A stretch of DNA of 64,000 nucleotides from an uncultured Eubacterium sp. (lineage in GTDB: Bacteria > Bacillota > Clostridia > Lachnospirales > Lachnospiraceae), in contig NZ_CAKRAS010000007.1 in NCBI RefSeq assembly GCF_934295145.1, forward strand, positions 1 to 64,000. The letters run 5' to 3'. Shown here one piece after another: positions 42,505-51,067 of this stretch (positions are counted from its first letter, which is position 1; each line of letters begins with the position of its first letter). A program made the translations under genes and the position numbers. The notes beneath the pieces were generated by a model that searched no databases, was not told where the DNA came from, and saw nothing but the letters and a program-made list of their open reading frames with translations.

Positions 42505-42525
42505 AATCACCATATTTCAGGCAAA

Positions 42526-42578
42526 ATAATATAAGAAAACGGACTGTCCGCAATGGACACCCCGTTTTCTTATATTAT
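42526..42578. terminator. Terminator between converging regulator genes
   Basis: A 17-bp perfect stem (42526-42542 with 42562-42578) capped by an inner TGTCC/GGACA hairpin, with A- and T-rich flanks; suits both directions. Confidence 0.85.
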
Positions 42579-42609
42579 CTTAATCTTACTTATACCATTT
42601 CTGTTATTA

Positions 42610-43671
42610 TCACTCTCTTATTACCAGTTTCGGAGTAAAATCAAAAGATACATCCAATGAAGGATCTTTTATTTTCTCCAGCAGACGCATCGCCGCATAT
42701 TCCCCAAATTTTTCTTTTGGATGAGCAACAGAAGTAAACCCCTGCTCTTTTGCAATATCAGAATCATCAAAACCGCAAATTTCAATGTTCTGATTAAAAA
42801 CACTGTGCAGCTTCAGATATCTTCTCAAATGCAATGCTGCCATATCATCCTGACAGATCACCGCCGTACAGGTGGATAATGCTGTAAATAACCTCACATT
42901 CAAGGGATCCGTAAAGGTTGCCAGCAGATCATCACTGTTATACCAAAATATATTCTCGTCCCTTATTTCAATCCCGGCTTTCTGATACGCCTTTACAAAA
43001 CCAAGATAGCGCTTTGTTCCGGTCTGTTCATCCAGCTTACAAATGATCACAATATTTCTGTGTCCCTTTTTCAACAGATATTCTGTCAATTTAAATCCTG
43101 CTTCTTCATCCCCTGTCGTAATGGCAGATATCGGAAGCGTTGGAATCTTGGCATGCAGCAATATCGCCGGTTTAGTATTTGCAATCTGCTGATACAAATC
43201 ATAATTGAGCTGCGGCAACGCTGCTTTGGCAGGTTCAATGATCAATCCAGCAAAATCACCGTACAAAAAATCTTCCAGAGCAGTTCGTTCCTGTGAGATC
43301 CGGTTGTTTGTAAACTGTAAGACTGCTGTATAACCACATTTATCCAGCGCATTATTAATTCCCTGTACAATCGCCGGGAAAATATAATTATCAATATTAT
43401 TCATCAGCACGCCTATCCGTTTAGAATTGGCATTTTCCGGTGATACGATCGGATACCCCGATGTGTGCACATAGGTGCCGCTTCCTTTTACCTTATAAAC
43501 CATATTTTCTTTTTCCAGCACTGCGATTCCTTTTCTTACAGTATCCCGACTGACTCCAAAGTGTTCCGCCAGTTCTGTCTCTGTGGGAATACGATCACCA
43601 TCTTTGTAGACGCCCGCAATAATCTGCTCTCTCAGCCATACTGCAAGATCACTGTATTTAAAACGTATCAT
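42610..43671 (-). CDS. GntR/LacI-type hybrid regulator (AraR-like)
   Basis: A 353-residue repressor. Residues 1-70 are a GntR winged helix (IPTETELAEHFGVSRDTVRKGI, then KGSGTYV). From about 85 to the end is a LacI-type sensor (RIGVLMNNIDNYIFPAIVQGI; AITTGDEEAGFKLTEYLLKKGH; CGFDDSDIAKEQGFTSVAHP). The arrangement is that of AraR. It is divergent from the flavin oxidoreductase gene and the shared 286-base spacer holds several TTTGTATG words, the likely operators. The effector is probably a sugar or similar small molecule. Confidence 0.85.
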   Translation of the reverse strand: MIRFKYSDLAVWLREQIIAGVYKDGDRIPTETELAEHFGVSRDTVRKGIAVLEKENMVYKVKGSGTYVHTSGYPIVSPENANSKRIGVLMNNIDNYIFPAIVQGINNALDKCGYTAVLQFTNNRISQERTALEDFLYGDFAGLIIEPAKAALPQLNYDLYQQIANTKPAILLHAKIPTLPISAITTGDEEAGFKLTEYLLKKGHRNIVIICKLDEQTGTKRYLGFVKAYQKAGIEIRDENIFWYNSDDLLATFTDPLNVRLFTALSTCTAVICQDDMAALHLRRYLKLHSVFNQNIEICGFDDSDIAKEQGFTSVAHPKEKFGEYAAMRLLEKIKDPSLDVSFDFTPKLVIRE

Positions 43672-43755
43672 ATTTTATCCTTTCTTTTCATTAATTTCAC
43701 CATTCTTATTAGTTCTATCATATAGCATTTAGTCTTACTATACAACTACTTTTTC

Positions 43756-43876
43756 AAATTTGTATGATTATTTTGAACTTTTTTCCCACAAATTTTATGT
43801 TAGAAGTCACCAAACATTGAGTTGTATGCATTTATTTGTATACTTATCTATTGTTTTTACGAAATTTGTATGGTAA
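43756..43876. promoter_or_regulatory. Operator repeats and promoter candidate for the oxidoreductase
   Basis: AAATTTGTATGATTA (43756-43770) and AAATTTGTATGGTAA (43862-43876) differ at two positions; GTTGTATGC (43821-43829) and TTTGTATAC (43834-43842) are related half sites. A possible promoter, TTGAGT (43817-43822), 16 bases, TATACT (43839-43844), is overlapped by them, which fits repression by the GntR-type protein. Confidence 0.55.
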
Positions 43877-43957
43877 TATGACTGCATTAAACAGGTGACT
43901 TGCAAAACTAACGATATATTTACAAGTCTAAATCAAAAAGGGAGGTATATACAAATT

Positions 43958-45889
43958 ATGGCAACATTAAAAATGATGTCCACACCGCTTACATTAGGAC
44001 CGGTTACCATCAAAAACCGGTTTATCGTTTCTCCGATGGTCATGAACTGCTGTAACGAAGATGGTACAGCGACCGAAAAGTTCATCGCATATCATGAAGA
44101 AAAGGCAAAAGGCGGATGGGGACTGATCGTTACAGAAGATTATGCTGTCGACCCGACCGGAAGAACATATCAATATGTTCCGGGATTATGGGCAGATTAT
44201 CAGATTGCGTCACACAGACAACTTACGGACCGCGTACATGCTGCCGGTGCCAAAATCTACGCACAGATCTATCATGGTGGACGCCAGACTGAAGAATGGA
44301 TCACAGGATGTCAGGTATGGGCTCCGTCTCCGATTCCATGTCCGGTAAAAAAAGCACTTCCGCATGAAATGACAACGCAGGAAGTTGACGACATGATTGA
44401 AAAATTCGGTGATGCTGCACTGCGTGCCAAAGAGGCTGGTTTTGACGGTGTACAGATCCATGGTGCCCATGGATATCTCGTCTGTGAATTTGCTTCCGCT
44501 TATTCCAACAAACGTACGGACAAATATGGCGGAAACCTTGTAAACCGCATGCGTTTCCCGGTGGAAATCATTAAAAATATCCGTAAAAAATGCGGTGACG
44601 ATTTTGCGATTGATTATAAAATCTCCGGAGAAGAATGTACCGACGGTGGCACAAACATCGAAGATACCAAAGCTATGGCAATTATGTTGGAAGAAGCCGG
44701 CATCAATTCCCTGAATGTATCTGTGGCCGTTTACGAAACCTGGTATATGCAGGTTCCACCTGCTGTCATGGGACATGGATGGCTAACCCACTACGCTGAG
44801 GAAATCCGTAAAGTCGTTGATATTCCGGTTACAACGGTTGGACGTATCAATGATCCACTGGTAGCAGAAAGTATTATCCGCAGTGGAAAGGCTGATGCCT
44901 GTTATATGGGACGTGCCTCTCTGGCCGATCCTCATATGCCAAACAAAGCATTGTGTGGACATTTTGAAGATATTATCACCTGTATCGCCTGTCTTCAGGG
45001 CTGTACAGAGAAAATTGACAGCGGTTTTCATGGTAGCTGTACCTTAAATCCACGTACTGTTATGGAAGATGAGCTGCAAATCACCCCAGCTGAGACAAAG
45101 AAAAATATCTATGTGGCCGGCGGCGGTCCTTCCGGTGCAGAAGCAGCCATTGTACTGGCACAGCGCGGACATACCGTTACGATATTTGAAAAATCTGATC
45201 ATCTTGGCGGCATGTATAAGACAGCTGCAGTTCCACCTTGGAAAGGTGAGATTTCTGCTTTTGTTGTATGGCAGCGTACTCAGTTGGAAAAGCTTGGCGT
45301 AACCATCCTCTATAATACGGAACTGACACCGGAAATTGTTGCTGCAGATAAGCCGGATACGGTAGTTGTCGCAACCGGAAGTCATCCGTTTGTTCCACCG
45401 TTTCCTGGCAAAGATCAGGATTTCGTCGTAAGTGCTGTTGATCTTCTGGAAGGCAGACTTCAGGTAAACGGTTCAGCAGCGGTCATCGGTGGCGGTCTGG
45501 TTGGCGGTGAGACAGCCAATTTCCTTGCTACCCATGGCAACCCGGTAACCATCATCGAGATGCTTCCCGAGATTGTTGCAGAGGAACCTGGTAATATGAA
45601 GCGTTTCCTGATGAAATCCTTTGCAGAGCATGGTGTTGATATTCATGAAAGTACCGCTGTACAAACCATCAACGAAGATCATACCATTACTGTAAAATTT
45701 GGCGGTAATGAGCAGATTCTCGGACCGTTTGACTATGTAATTACCGCTGTCGGCATGCGTGCCAATACCGAATTAAAAGATACGCTAGAATCTCTCGTTT
45801 CTGAGGTTGTATACGTCGGAGACGCATTAAAACCGGGCAATGCACTAGATGCCATCAAAGAAGGTTATACCGCAGCATTGACAATATAA
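43958..45889 (+). CDS. Old-yellow-enzyme type NADH:flavin oxidoreductase with Fe-S cluster
   Basis: A 643-residue enzyme built like 2,4-dienoyl-CoA reductase, 2-enoate reductase and BaiCD. Residues 1-340 form an FMN barrel (TLGPVTIKNRFIVSPM; GVQIHGAHGYL; KRTDKYGG). A four-Cys cluster site CIACLQGCTEK...GSCTLNPR follows. The C-terminal half has FAD/NAD(P) folds (YVAGGGPSGAEAAIVLA; AAVIGGGLVGGETANFLA). It reduces an activated C=C bond. GGGAGG precedes ATG 43958. The gene is divergent from a GntR-type regulator and followed by repeat D and a terminator. The substrate is unknown. Confidence 0.88.
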   Translation: MATLKMMSTPLTLGPVTIKNRFIVSPMVMNCCNEDGTATEKFIAYHEEKAKGGWGLIVTEDYAVDPTGRTYQYVPGLWADYQIASHRQLTDRVHAAGAKIYAQIYHGGRQTEEWITGCQVWAPSPIPCPVKKALPHEMTTQEVDDMIEKFGDAALRAKEAGFDGVQIHGAHGYLVCEFASAYSNKRTDKYGGNLVNRMRFPVEIIKNIRKKCGDDFAIDYKISGEECTDGGTNIEDTKAMAIMLEEAGINSLNVSVAVYETWYMQVPPAVMGHGWLTHYAEEIRKVVDIPVTTVGRINDPLVAESIIRSGKADACYMGRASLADPHMPNKALCGHFEDIITCIACLQGCTEKIDSGFHGSCTLNPRTVMEDELQITPAETKKNIYVAGGGPSGAEAAIVLAQRGHTVTIFEKSDHLGGMYKTAAVPPWKGEISAFVVWQRTQLEKLGVTILYNTELTPEIVAADKPDTVVVATGSHPFVPPFPGKDQDFVVSAVDLLEGRLQVNGSAAVIGGGLVGGETANFLATHGNPVTIIEMLPEIVAEEPGNMKRFLMKSFAEHGVDIHESTAVQTINEDHTITVKFGGNEQILGPFDYVITAVGMRANTELKDTLESLVSEVVYVGDALKPGNALDAIKEGYTAALTI

Positions 45890-45894
45890 TACAG

Positions 45895-45975
45895 TTCAAG
45901 TCGAACGCACGTGAGACTTGGTACGTGATTCTGATCAGCGAAAGCTGACATATTCTTCTCCAAATCACTGCACAT
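45895..45975. repeat. Two-hairpin intergenic repeat, copy D
   Basis: Five differences from copy C over 81 bases. In it the outer stem GTGATT/AATCAC and inner TCAGC/GCTGA hairpin surround the same AGAAGAATATGTCA loop (minus strand) as in copies A and B, whose stems differ in sequence. It begins six bases after the oxidoreductase stop and is followed by a terminator. Confidence 0.85.
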
Positions 45976-45979
45976 TCAA

Positions 45980-46009
45980 AGCCCGGTCAGAATATTTTCT
46001 GATCGGGCT
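45980..46009 (+). terminator. Terminator of the flavin oxidoreductase gene
   Basis: A 13-bp stem (45980-45992 with 45997-46009, one G.U pair), four-base loop, followed by GTTTTTTATT. Confidence 0.88.
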
Positions 46010-46057
46010 GTTTTTTATTCCTGTTATTCTACTCTTTTATCAATTTCCGCCATATAC

Positions 46058-47038
46058 CTAATCAGCAATCAGTGACGCGATTTCCTCTGCTGTGATTCCG
46101 TATACCGCATGTTCCATATCGTGTTTTTTTAATCTCTCCAATATAACTTTTCGATCATATCTACACCCGATCAGAACCCCGCAGATTTTTTCTGCATCCA
46201 CAGTTGCAAAAAAATCTCCATATACTGCCGCATTGCAGATTTGTCCTTTTTTGATTTCCAGTTGAAATTGCATCTTTCCTCCCGCAAACCTTCCGGTTCT
46301 TTCGATATTGAATCTAGGGGATGCTCCAAAAATGCTTTCCCAGTTGTGAAACTTTTCTTCTGCGATCTGACGGATCCGCTGCCTGTCTTCTTCCGTCACA
46401 ATATAAGTGTCTGTCCGTCCGTGCATTATGAATTTCACCATCTGCCACTTAAATTTCTCTGCCTCCATCGGATTCTGCATATGATCTGCAATATTTGTCA
46501 CCCTGTCACGAACAGATTTTATACTTTTGGACAATATTTTATAATCATCCACCGTTGTAGATGCAACCATCTGATCAATATCAGTCTGATACAGCAACGA
46601 ACCATGATGTACCGTACACTCTCCAAGACGATACTGTGCGTTTCCGGAAAATTTTCGTCCGTCAATCGTCAGATCATTTCTCCCGTTAAATGATGCGTAT
46701 ATTCCAAGTTCTCTCAATGCATCAATAACCGGTTCGATATACTCCTGAAATTCTATTTCCCGGTCTGATCTTTTCTGTATAAAGGTAAATTGCCAGCCTC
46801 CAAGATCTGTATAGATTGTTCCTCCCCCACTCATCCGCCGAACAATATGTATCCCATGCTCATCCGCATAAGGCTTATTGATCTCTTCCAGAACATTTTG
46901 AAATTTTCCAACCATCAATGTCGGTGTTGTCTGCCAGAACAGAAAAACCGTATCCGGCAGTATTTTTTCCACAGTAAAATAATATTCCAATGCGAAATTA
47001 TAATATACATCCGCAGATCCTGTTTCAATATAGATCAT
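46058..47038 (-). CDS. lplA: Lipoate-protein ligase A, paralogue 1
   Basis: A 326-residue member of the biotin/lipoate ligase family: VGKFQNVLEEIN, RRMSGGGTIYTDLGG and SGRNDLTIDGRKFSGNAQY with the catalytic Lys, then a C-terminal accessory domain of the LplA type. It uses ATP to attach lipoate to a lipoyl domain. ATG 47038 has GGAGGGG upstream; the longer frame overlaps lipA far more. It overlaps the lipA stop by 14 bases and is the last gene of the lipoate operon. Confidence 0.88.
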   Translation of the reverse strand: MIYIETGSADVYYNFALEYYFTVEKILPDTVFLFWQTTPTLMVGKFQNVLEEINKPYADEHGIHIVRRMSGGGTIYTDLGGWQFTFIQKRSDREIEFQEYIEPVIDALRELGIYASFNGRNDLTIDGRKFSGNAQYRLGECTVHHGSLLYQTDIDQMVASTTVDDYKILSKSIKSVRDRVTNIADHMQNPMEAEKFKWQMVKFIMHGRTDTYIVTEEDRQRIRQIAEEKFHNWESIFGASPRFNIERTGRFAGGKMQFQLEIKKGQICNAAVYGDFFATVDAEKICGVLIGCRYDRKVILERLKKHDMEHAVYGITAEEIASLIAD

Positions 47039-47885
47039 GCTGCCCCTCCAATACCTCCCATGCACGATAAGAACTGCGTGCCAGAGGAGCGGATGCCACA
47101 TGCTGAAATCCTTTTTGTAATGCCATATTTTTGTAACGCTTAAAATCTTCCGGTGTAGCATACCGCGCCATTGGGTAATGATCTTTCGTTGGCTGCAAAT
47201 ATTGTCCTATCGTCAGAATATCACATCCGGTTTCCAGAATATCGTCCATCAGTTCTGAAATCTCTTCCTCTGTTTCCCCCAGTCCTACCATGAATCCTGT
47301 TTTCGTAAGCAATGCCGGTTTTTTCTCCTTACAATACCGGAGCACCCGCAGAGATCTCTCATAATCTGCCTGTGGACGAACTTCTTTCTGCAGTGAACGT
47401 ACCATTTCCACGTTGTGGTTCAGTACATCCGGTCTGGAATCCAGCACCACATCCAACGCTTCTGTATTCATTTTCATATCTGAGATCAACGTTTCTACGG
47501 TCGTCCCCGGACATTTTTCATGAATTGCCATAACAGTCTGCGCAAATTGTTCCGCGCCGCCATCCGGCAGATCATCTCTGGTCGCACAGGTCAGCACTAC
47601 ATGACGCAGACCAAGTTTCTTTGCCGCCTCAGCTACATTCTCCGGCTCTTTCGAATCTGGTGGAAGCGGTCTTCCAGTCGTTACATTACAGAAACGGCAG
47701 TTTCTGGTACAAATACTTCCAAGTATCATAAATGTCGAGGTATGCTTCTGGTAACATTCTCCCAGATTCGGACAATTCGCTTCTTTACATACCGTATTTA
47801 AGTTCAGATCTCTCATGAGTTCCGCCACTTCCTGAACTGCATTCTGATTATACCGTACCTTCAGCCAGTCTGGTTTTCGCTCCAT
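47025..47885 (-). CDS. lipA: Lipoyl synthase
   Basis: A 286-residue radical SAM enzyme that inserts two sulfurs into octanoyl groups. Both cluster motifs are present: the auxiliary Cys set in CKEANCPNLGEC and the radical SAM CTRNCRFC. The C-terminal SSYRAWE-type end is also typical (ARSSYRAWEVL). ATG 47885 forms a TGATG overlap with the preceding lipoyl-domain gene and lies 6 bases after GGAGG; ATG 47888 is too close. The presence of LipA beside several LplA paralogues means that both synthesis and scavenging are possible. Confidence 0.95.
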   Translation of the reverse strand: MERKPDWLKVRYNQNAVQEVAELMRDLNLNTVCKEANCPNLGECYQKHTSTFMILGSICTRNCRFCNVTTGRPLPPDSKEPENVAEAAKKLGLRHVVLTCATRDDLPDGGAEQFAQTVMAIHEKCPGTTVETLISDMKMNTEALDVVLDSRPDVLNHNVEMVRSLQKEVRPQADYERSLRVLRYCKEKKPALLTKTGFMVGLGETEEEISELMDDILETGCDILTIGQYLQPTKDHYPMARYATPEDFKRYKNMALQKGFQHVASAPLARSSYRAWEVLEGQHDLY

Positions 47886-48136
47886 CATTTTCCTCCTTCC
47901 ACTTCCAGTACAGCTACCTCAGCATCCACCTCTATGGTATCTCCTTCTTCACAAAGCTGCTGTTTTAAAATGCCATCCTCCGGAGCTTCGATCTGATTCA
48001 CCACTTTATCTGTTTCCACTTCAAACAGCGGTTCTCCGGCACGCACGGTTTCCCCTTCTTCTTTCATCCAGGCACATACCACGCCACGTTTCATTTCCGG
48101 TCTCAGTTTTGGCATTTTTACTTCCTTTTTCATCAT
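47885..48136 (-). CDS. Free-standing lipoyl domain protein
   Basis: An 83-residue protein consisting of one biotinyl/lipoyl domain only: KMPKLRPEMKRGVVCAWMKEEGE, then FEVETDKVVNQIEAPEDG, where the Lys of ETDKV is the attachment site. It has no catalytic or subunit-binding part. Free lipoyl domains can act as carriers or relays for lipoate assembly, like GcvH; it is not GcvH by sequence. It lies between LplA paralogue 2 and lipA, overlapping the latter. Confidence 0.85.
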   Translation of the reverse strand: MMKKEVKMPKLRPEMKRGVVCAWMKEEGETVRAGEPLFEVETDKVVNQIEAPEDGILKQQLCEEGDTIEVDAEVAVLEVEGGK

Positions 48137-48161
48137 TTATTTCCTCACTTTCCATATTTTG

Positions 48162-49109
48162 TTACATCAGCAGTTCCATCAGTTCATCTGCATATTCTCC
48201 ACCAAGTTTTTCACAGGATTCGTAAAATCCAACCGGATCCAGTCTGGCTCCCTGAAAGAGCATCTCTGCCTCCGATTCTCTGAACCATTCGGATTGTAGC
48301 GCAAACGCACAAATCATTCCTTTCTTCGCCTGATAGGAAACCCGGATTGGTTTTCCACGATACATTCCTTTCTTTTCATAAGTAAAAGCCGGTGTCTGCC
48401 CCCAGATCCACTCCCAGCTATGATACTTCTTATCCCTCAGTTGCAGCACTTCCGCCACCTGGGACATTCCCAGGTGGATCCTTTTCGTATCCGCAGGCAG
48501 CACCTCCTCCAGTAGTTTTTCCTGAAATTCTTCCAGTGTCATTGCCTCTGACAGATGCTCACTGATATTTGTCACTTGACAGACTGCAGATTTTGTTCCA
48601 TGTGACTGGAAACATTCATTTTTATGATGCGTTGTGATCTCATCCAACAGTTCAAGATCTGACGAAAACAGAAGCGTTCCATGATGCAGGATACGTTTTC
48701 TGACCATCCGCTGTGCACTGCCGGATATTTTCTGACTGCCAATAGAGATGTCGCAGGATCTGTTTTTGCCCGCCGGTATTCCCAGTGCAATAAGTGCCCG
48801 GATTACCGGTTCCAGACACATATCATAATCCGGATTGTCTCCCGCATTCCGTATCAGCGTATAATTTATATTTCCAAGATCATGATATACGGTCCCGCCT
48901 CCGGTGATTCTTCTGAGCACTGGGATATTCCGGTCTATCAAACTTTTCATGTTTACTTCACGGCAGATATTCTGATAACTGCCCACTATGACAGCCGGTC
49001 TGTCCTGCCACAGATAAAAAATATCATCCTTCTGATATCTCATAAAAATGTATTCCTCTAATGCGAGATTATAAAATGGATCTTTCGAACTGTTATATAC
49101 TGTCAACAT
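48162..49109 (-). CDS. Lipoate-protein ligase A, paralogue 2
   Basis: A 315-residue LplA-family protein: VGSYQNICREVN, RRITGGGTVYHDLGNINYT and CDISIGSQKISGSAQR, which keeps the catalytic Lys though the GRND of the other paralogues has become SCD. It has an LplA-type C-terminal domain (WEWIWGQTPAF). The changed pocket suggests a different acyl donor or a transferase role. It overlaps the MBL-fold gene by 7 bases and is followed by the free lipoyl domain. Confidence 0.82.
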   Translation of the reverse strand: MLTVYNSSKDPFYNLALEEYIFMRYQKDDIFYLWQDRPAVIVGSYQNICREVNMKSLIDRNIPVLRRITGGGTVYHDLGNINYTLIRNAGDNPDYDMCLEPVIRALIALGIPAGKNRSCDISIGSQKISGSAQRMVRKRILHHGTLLFSSDLELLDEITTHHKNECFQSHGTKSAVCQVTNISEHLSEAMTLEEFQEKLLEEVLPADTKRIHLGMSQVAEVLQLRDKKYHSWEWIWGQTPAFTYEKKGMYRGKPIRVSYQAKKGMICAFALQSEWFRESEAEMLFQGARLDPVGFYESCEKLGGEYADELMELLM

Positions 49110-49849
49110 ATCATTCTCTCCCCGTCCATCCAGCTCATATGCTCCATTATTTCCACCGGAATCCCATATCGTTTTGAAAACCCTTCTGCCGCCTGTGTGC
49201 CAAGCAGCCAGTAATAGCAGCTGTCATCACTGTGAAATGGCAGATGATACAGAAAGATACGATCCGCGCCAAGCTGCTCCACGCACTTTCTTCCACCGAA
49301 GCCTCCCAGCTGATACAGATTTACAAATGCTGCATTGATCCGATAGGCATACTTGCGAAAGGCTTTTGCATCATCCAGCAGAAGTGCTGCATCTCCTGCC
49401 ACAAAGAAGGTTTCATTTCCCATTTTGACCAAAAATGATTCATGTGGATCACATTTCCATGGTCCACCATCATGCATTGTCCTTCTTGTAATTATTTCAG
49501 CATTTTTAATCCGTATCCGCTTCATACCATCACCCAGATCACGGTACATTGCATTGGTTTTTTCCCAGTCAGGCGCATAAGTGATAACCGTTTTCTTCTG
49601 CATAGATAACATATCCATATATGCCTCTGTCATCTTTTCATGATAATGATCCGGATGTCTGTGGGTGAACAAAAGTCCATCTACATGCTGCCAGATTCCT
49701 TTGCACTGTTCCAAGTCCCCCTTCCACTTTTCTGGCATGGCGGACATGCCAACATTACTTCCATCATAAATTCCATCAATTAAAATTCCTGTTCCATCCC
49801 GGTAAAAGAACAGCCCAGCATTCCCTGCATGAAAAATTTCTGTTTTCAT
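49103..49849 (-). CDS. MBL-fold metallo-hydrolase in the lipoate operon
   Basis: A 248-residue protein with the metallo-beta-lactamase motif HRHPDH (LLFTHRHPDHYHEKM) and later ligand sites GDAALLLDD and LYHLPFHSDDS. Its N-terminus MKTEIFHAGNAGLFF is typical of the UlaG/L-ascorbate-lactonase-like branch. It is tightly packed between two lipoate ligase genes (16-base gap, 7-base overlap). A hydrolase acting on a lipoyl or acyl conjugate, such as a lipoamidase, would fit the setting, but nothing in the sequence shows the substrate. Confidence 0.75.
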   Translation of the reverse strand: MKTEIFHAGNAGLFFYRDGTGILIDGIYDGSNVGMSAMPEKWKGDLEQCKGIWQHVDGLLFTHRHPDHYHEKMTEAYMDMLSMQKKTVITYAPDWEKTNAMYRDLGDGMKRIRIKNAEIITRRTMHDGGPWKCDPHESFLVKMGNETFFVAGDAALLLDDAKAFRKYAYRINAAFVNLYQLGGFGGRKCVEQLGADRIFLYHLPFHSDDSCYYWLLGTQAAEGFSKRYGIPVEIMEHMSWMDGERMIC

Positions 49850-49865
49850 CTGTTTTTTATCCTCT

Positions 49866-50867
49866 CTATGCGATCAGCAACTGAATAAAAGCATTCTGAT
49901 CCAGATGACGGTAACATGATTCCAGATCAAATCCATGTAGCCGGTTATGCAATGCCGGTTCATTCAGATGACAACCTTTTAACAGTTCCTGCAATTCCTC
50001 TGTATCTCCGTCTCCAAAGTAGTCTCCATAACTGCGATACTGATTGATACAGCCCTGTTCCACGTTCATATGGATTTCGATCTGTCCGCATCCTTCGATC
50101 CGGCGCTTTTTGTGTACGGTAAATTCCGGTGATTCACCATAGGTCCATTCCCAGGTATTGTAACGTTCCTCCTGGATCTTGCGGATACGCGTCAGGTCTT
50201 CTTCGTTTAGATGATATACTTCCACATCACTGCCAAATACCATGTATTTTTTCAGGATGCTTTTAAAGGTCTCCATGCCCATATCTCCCGGCACATACGG
50301 TCTGATGTTCGTCACACGGCTTCTGACGGATTGGAATCCTTTGGACTCATATTTATCACTGGACACCTGCAAAGCTTTAGACACCACGGACAGATCTGAA
50401 TCAAACATCAATGTTCCGTGATGCATGATGCGTCCATGCTTGATATACTGAGAGTTCCCGGAGAATTTCTTTCCGTCAATGGTGATATCATTTCTGCCAC
50501 TGACTTCTGCTTTGACACCGATCTGTTCCAGCGTGTTTACAACCGGCAGACAGAAAGCCTGCAAATTCAGTTGCTCCATATTGCCTGCATCTGCGATAAA
50601 GGTAAAATTCACATTTCCCATATCATGATACACGGCACCACCTCCGGACAGTCTGCGCACAACGGTAATGTCATGTTCTTTCACATATTCATGATTAATC
50701 TCCTGTACCGTATTCTGATGTTTTCCGACCACAATAGTATTATGATTCTGCCATAACCAGAAATACTCACGATCTGTTGGCATCTCGTCAAATACATATT
50801 GCTCCAGTGCCAGATTAAATCTCGGATCATTTGAATTACTTTCTATAAAAACTACTTTTTTTCTCAT
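49866..50867 (-). CDS. lplA: Lipoate-protein ligase A, paralogue 3
   Basis: A 333-residue LplA-family enzyme, the first gene of the lipoate operon: VGKHQNTVQEIN, RRLSGGGAVYHDMGNVNFT and SGRNDITIDGKKFSGNSQY with the catalytic Lys, and a complete C-terminal domain (WEWTYGESPEFTVHKKRR). It is the paralogue closest to classical LplA by motif. AAGGAG precedes the ATG. The acetoin-dehydrogenase-like E2 and E3, both with lipoyl domains, are encoded just upstream and are the natural acceptors. Confidence 0.88.
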   Translation of the reverse strand: MRKKVVFIESNSNDPRFNLALEQYVFDEMPTDREYFWLWQNHNTIVVGKHQNTVQEINHEYVKEHDITVVRRLSGGGAVYHDMGNVNFTFIADAGNMEQLNLQAFCLPVVNTLEQIGVKAEVSGRNDITIDGKKFSGNSQYIKHGRIMHHGTLMFDSDLSVVSKALQVSSDKYESKGFQSVRSRVTNIRPYVPGDMGMETFKSILKKYMVFGSDVEVYHLNEEDLTRIRKIQEERYNTWEWTYGESPEFTVHKKRRIEGCGQIEIHMNVEQGCINQYRSYGDYFGDGDTEELQELLKGCHLNEPALHNRLHGFDLESCYRHLDQNAFIQLLIA

Positions 50868-50963
50868 ATACTATATCTCCTTTTTTTTATCTGACTTTCT
50901 TTTCTGTTTCTATCTGTACCTGAACCTCATGTTCAGCGTAATTTTCTTTCAAATAAGGCAAAA

Positions 50964-50990
50964 GGGAACCATCGGCCGCCGATGATTCCC
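50964..50990 (-). terminator. Terminator after the CoA-transferase gene
   Basis: A 13-bp stem (50964-50976 with 50978-50990) that pairs fully in minus-strand RNA (one G.U) but has a C-A mismatch on the plus strand, followed by TTTTGCCTTATTT. It separates the acetoin/4-hydroxybutyrate operon from the lipoate operon. Confidence 0.7.
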
Positions 50991-51020
50991 AAAAAAGAGG
51001 GTAGTGAAATTAAATATATC

Positions 51021-51034
51021 TGAAAACGTTCAAA
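51021..51034. promoter_or_regulatory. Possible catabolite-response-like site
   Basis: TGAAAACGTTCAAA matches the CcpA box consensus with one mismatch and lies between the CoA-transferase stop and the lipoate operon. Position and significance are uncertain. Confidence 0.25.
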
Positions 51035-51067
51035 AAAGGGATGGCGTCCACTTCTGACCTGATATAC

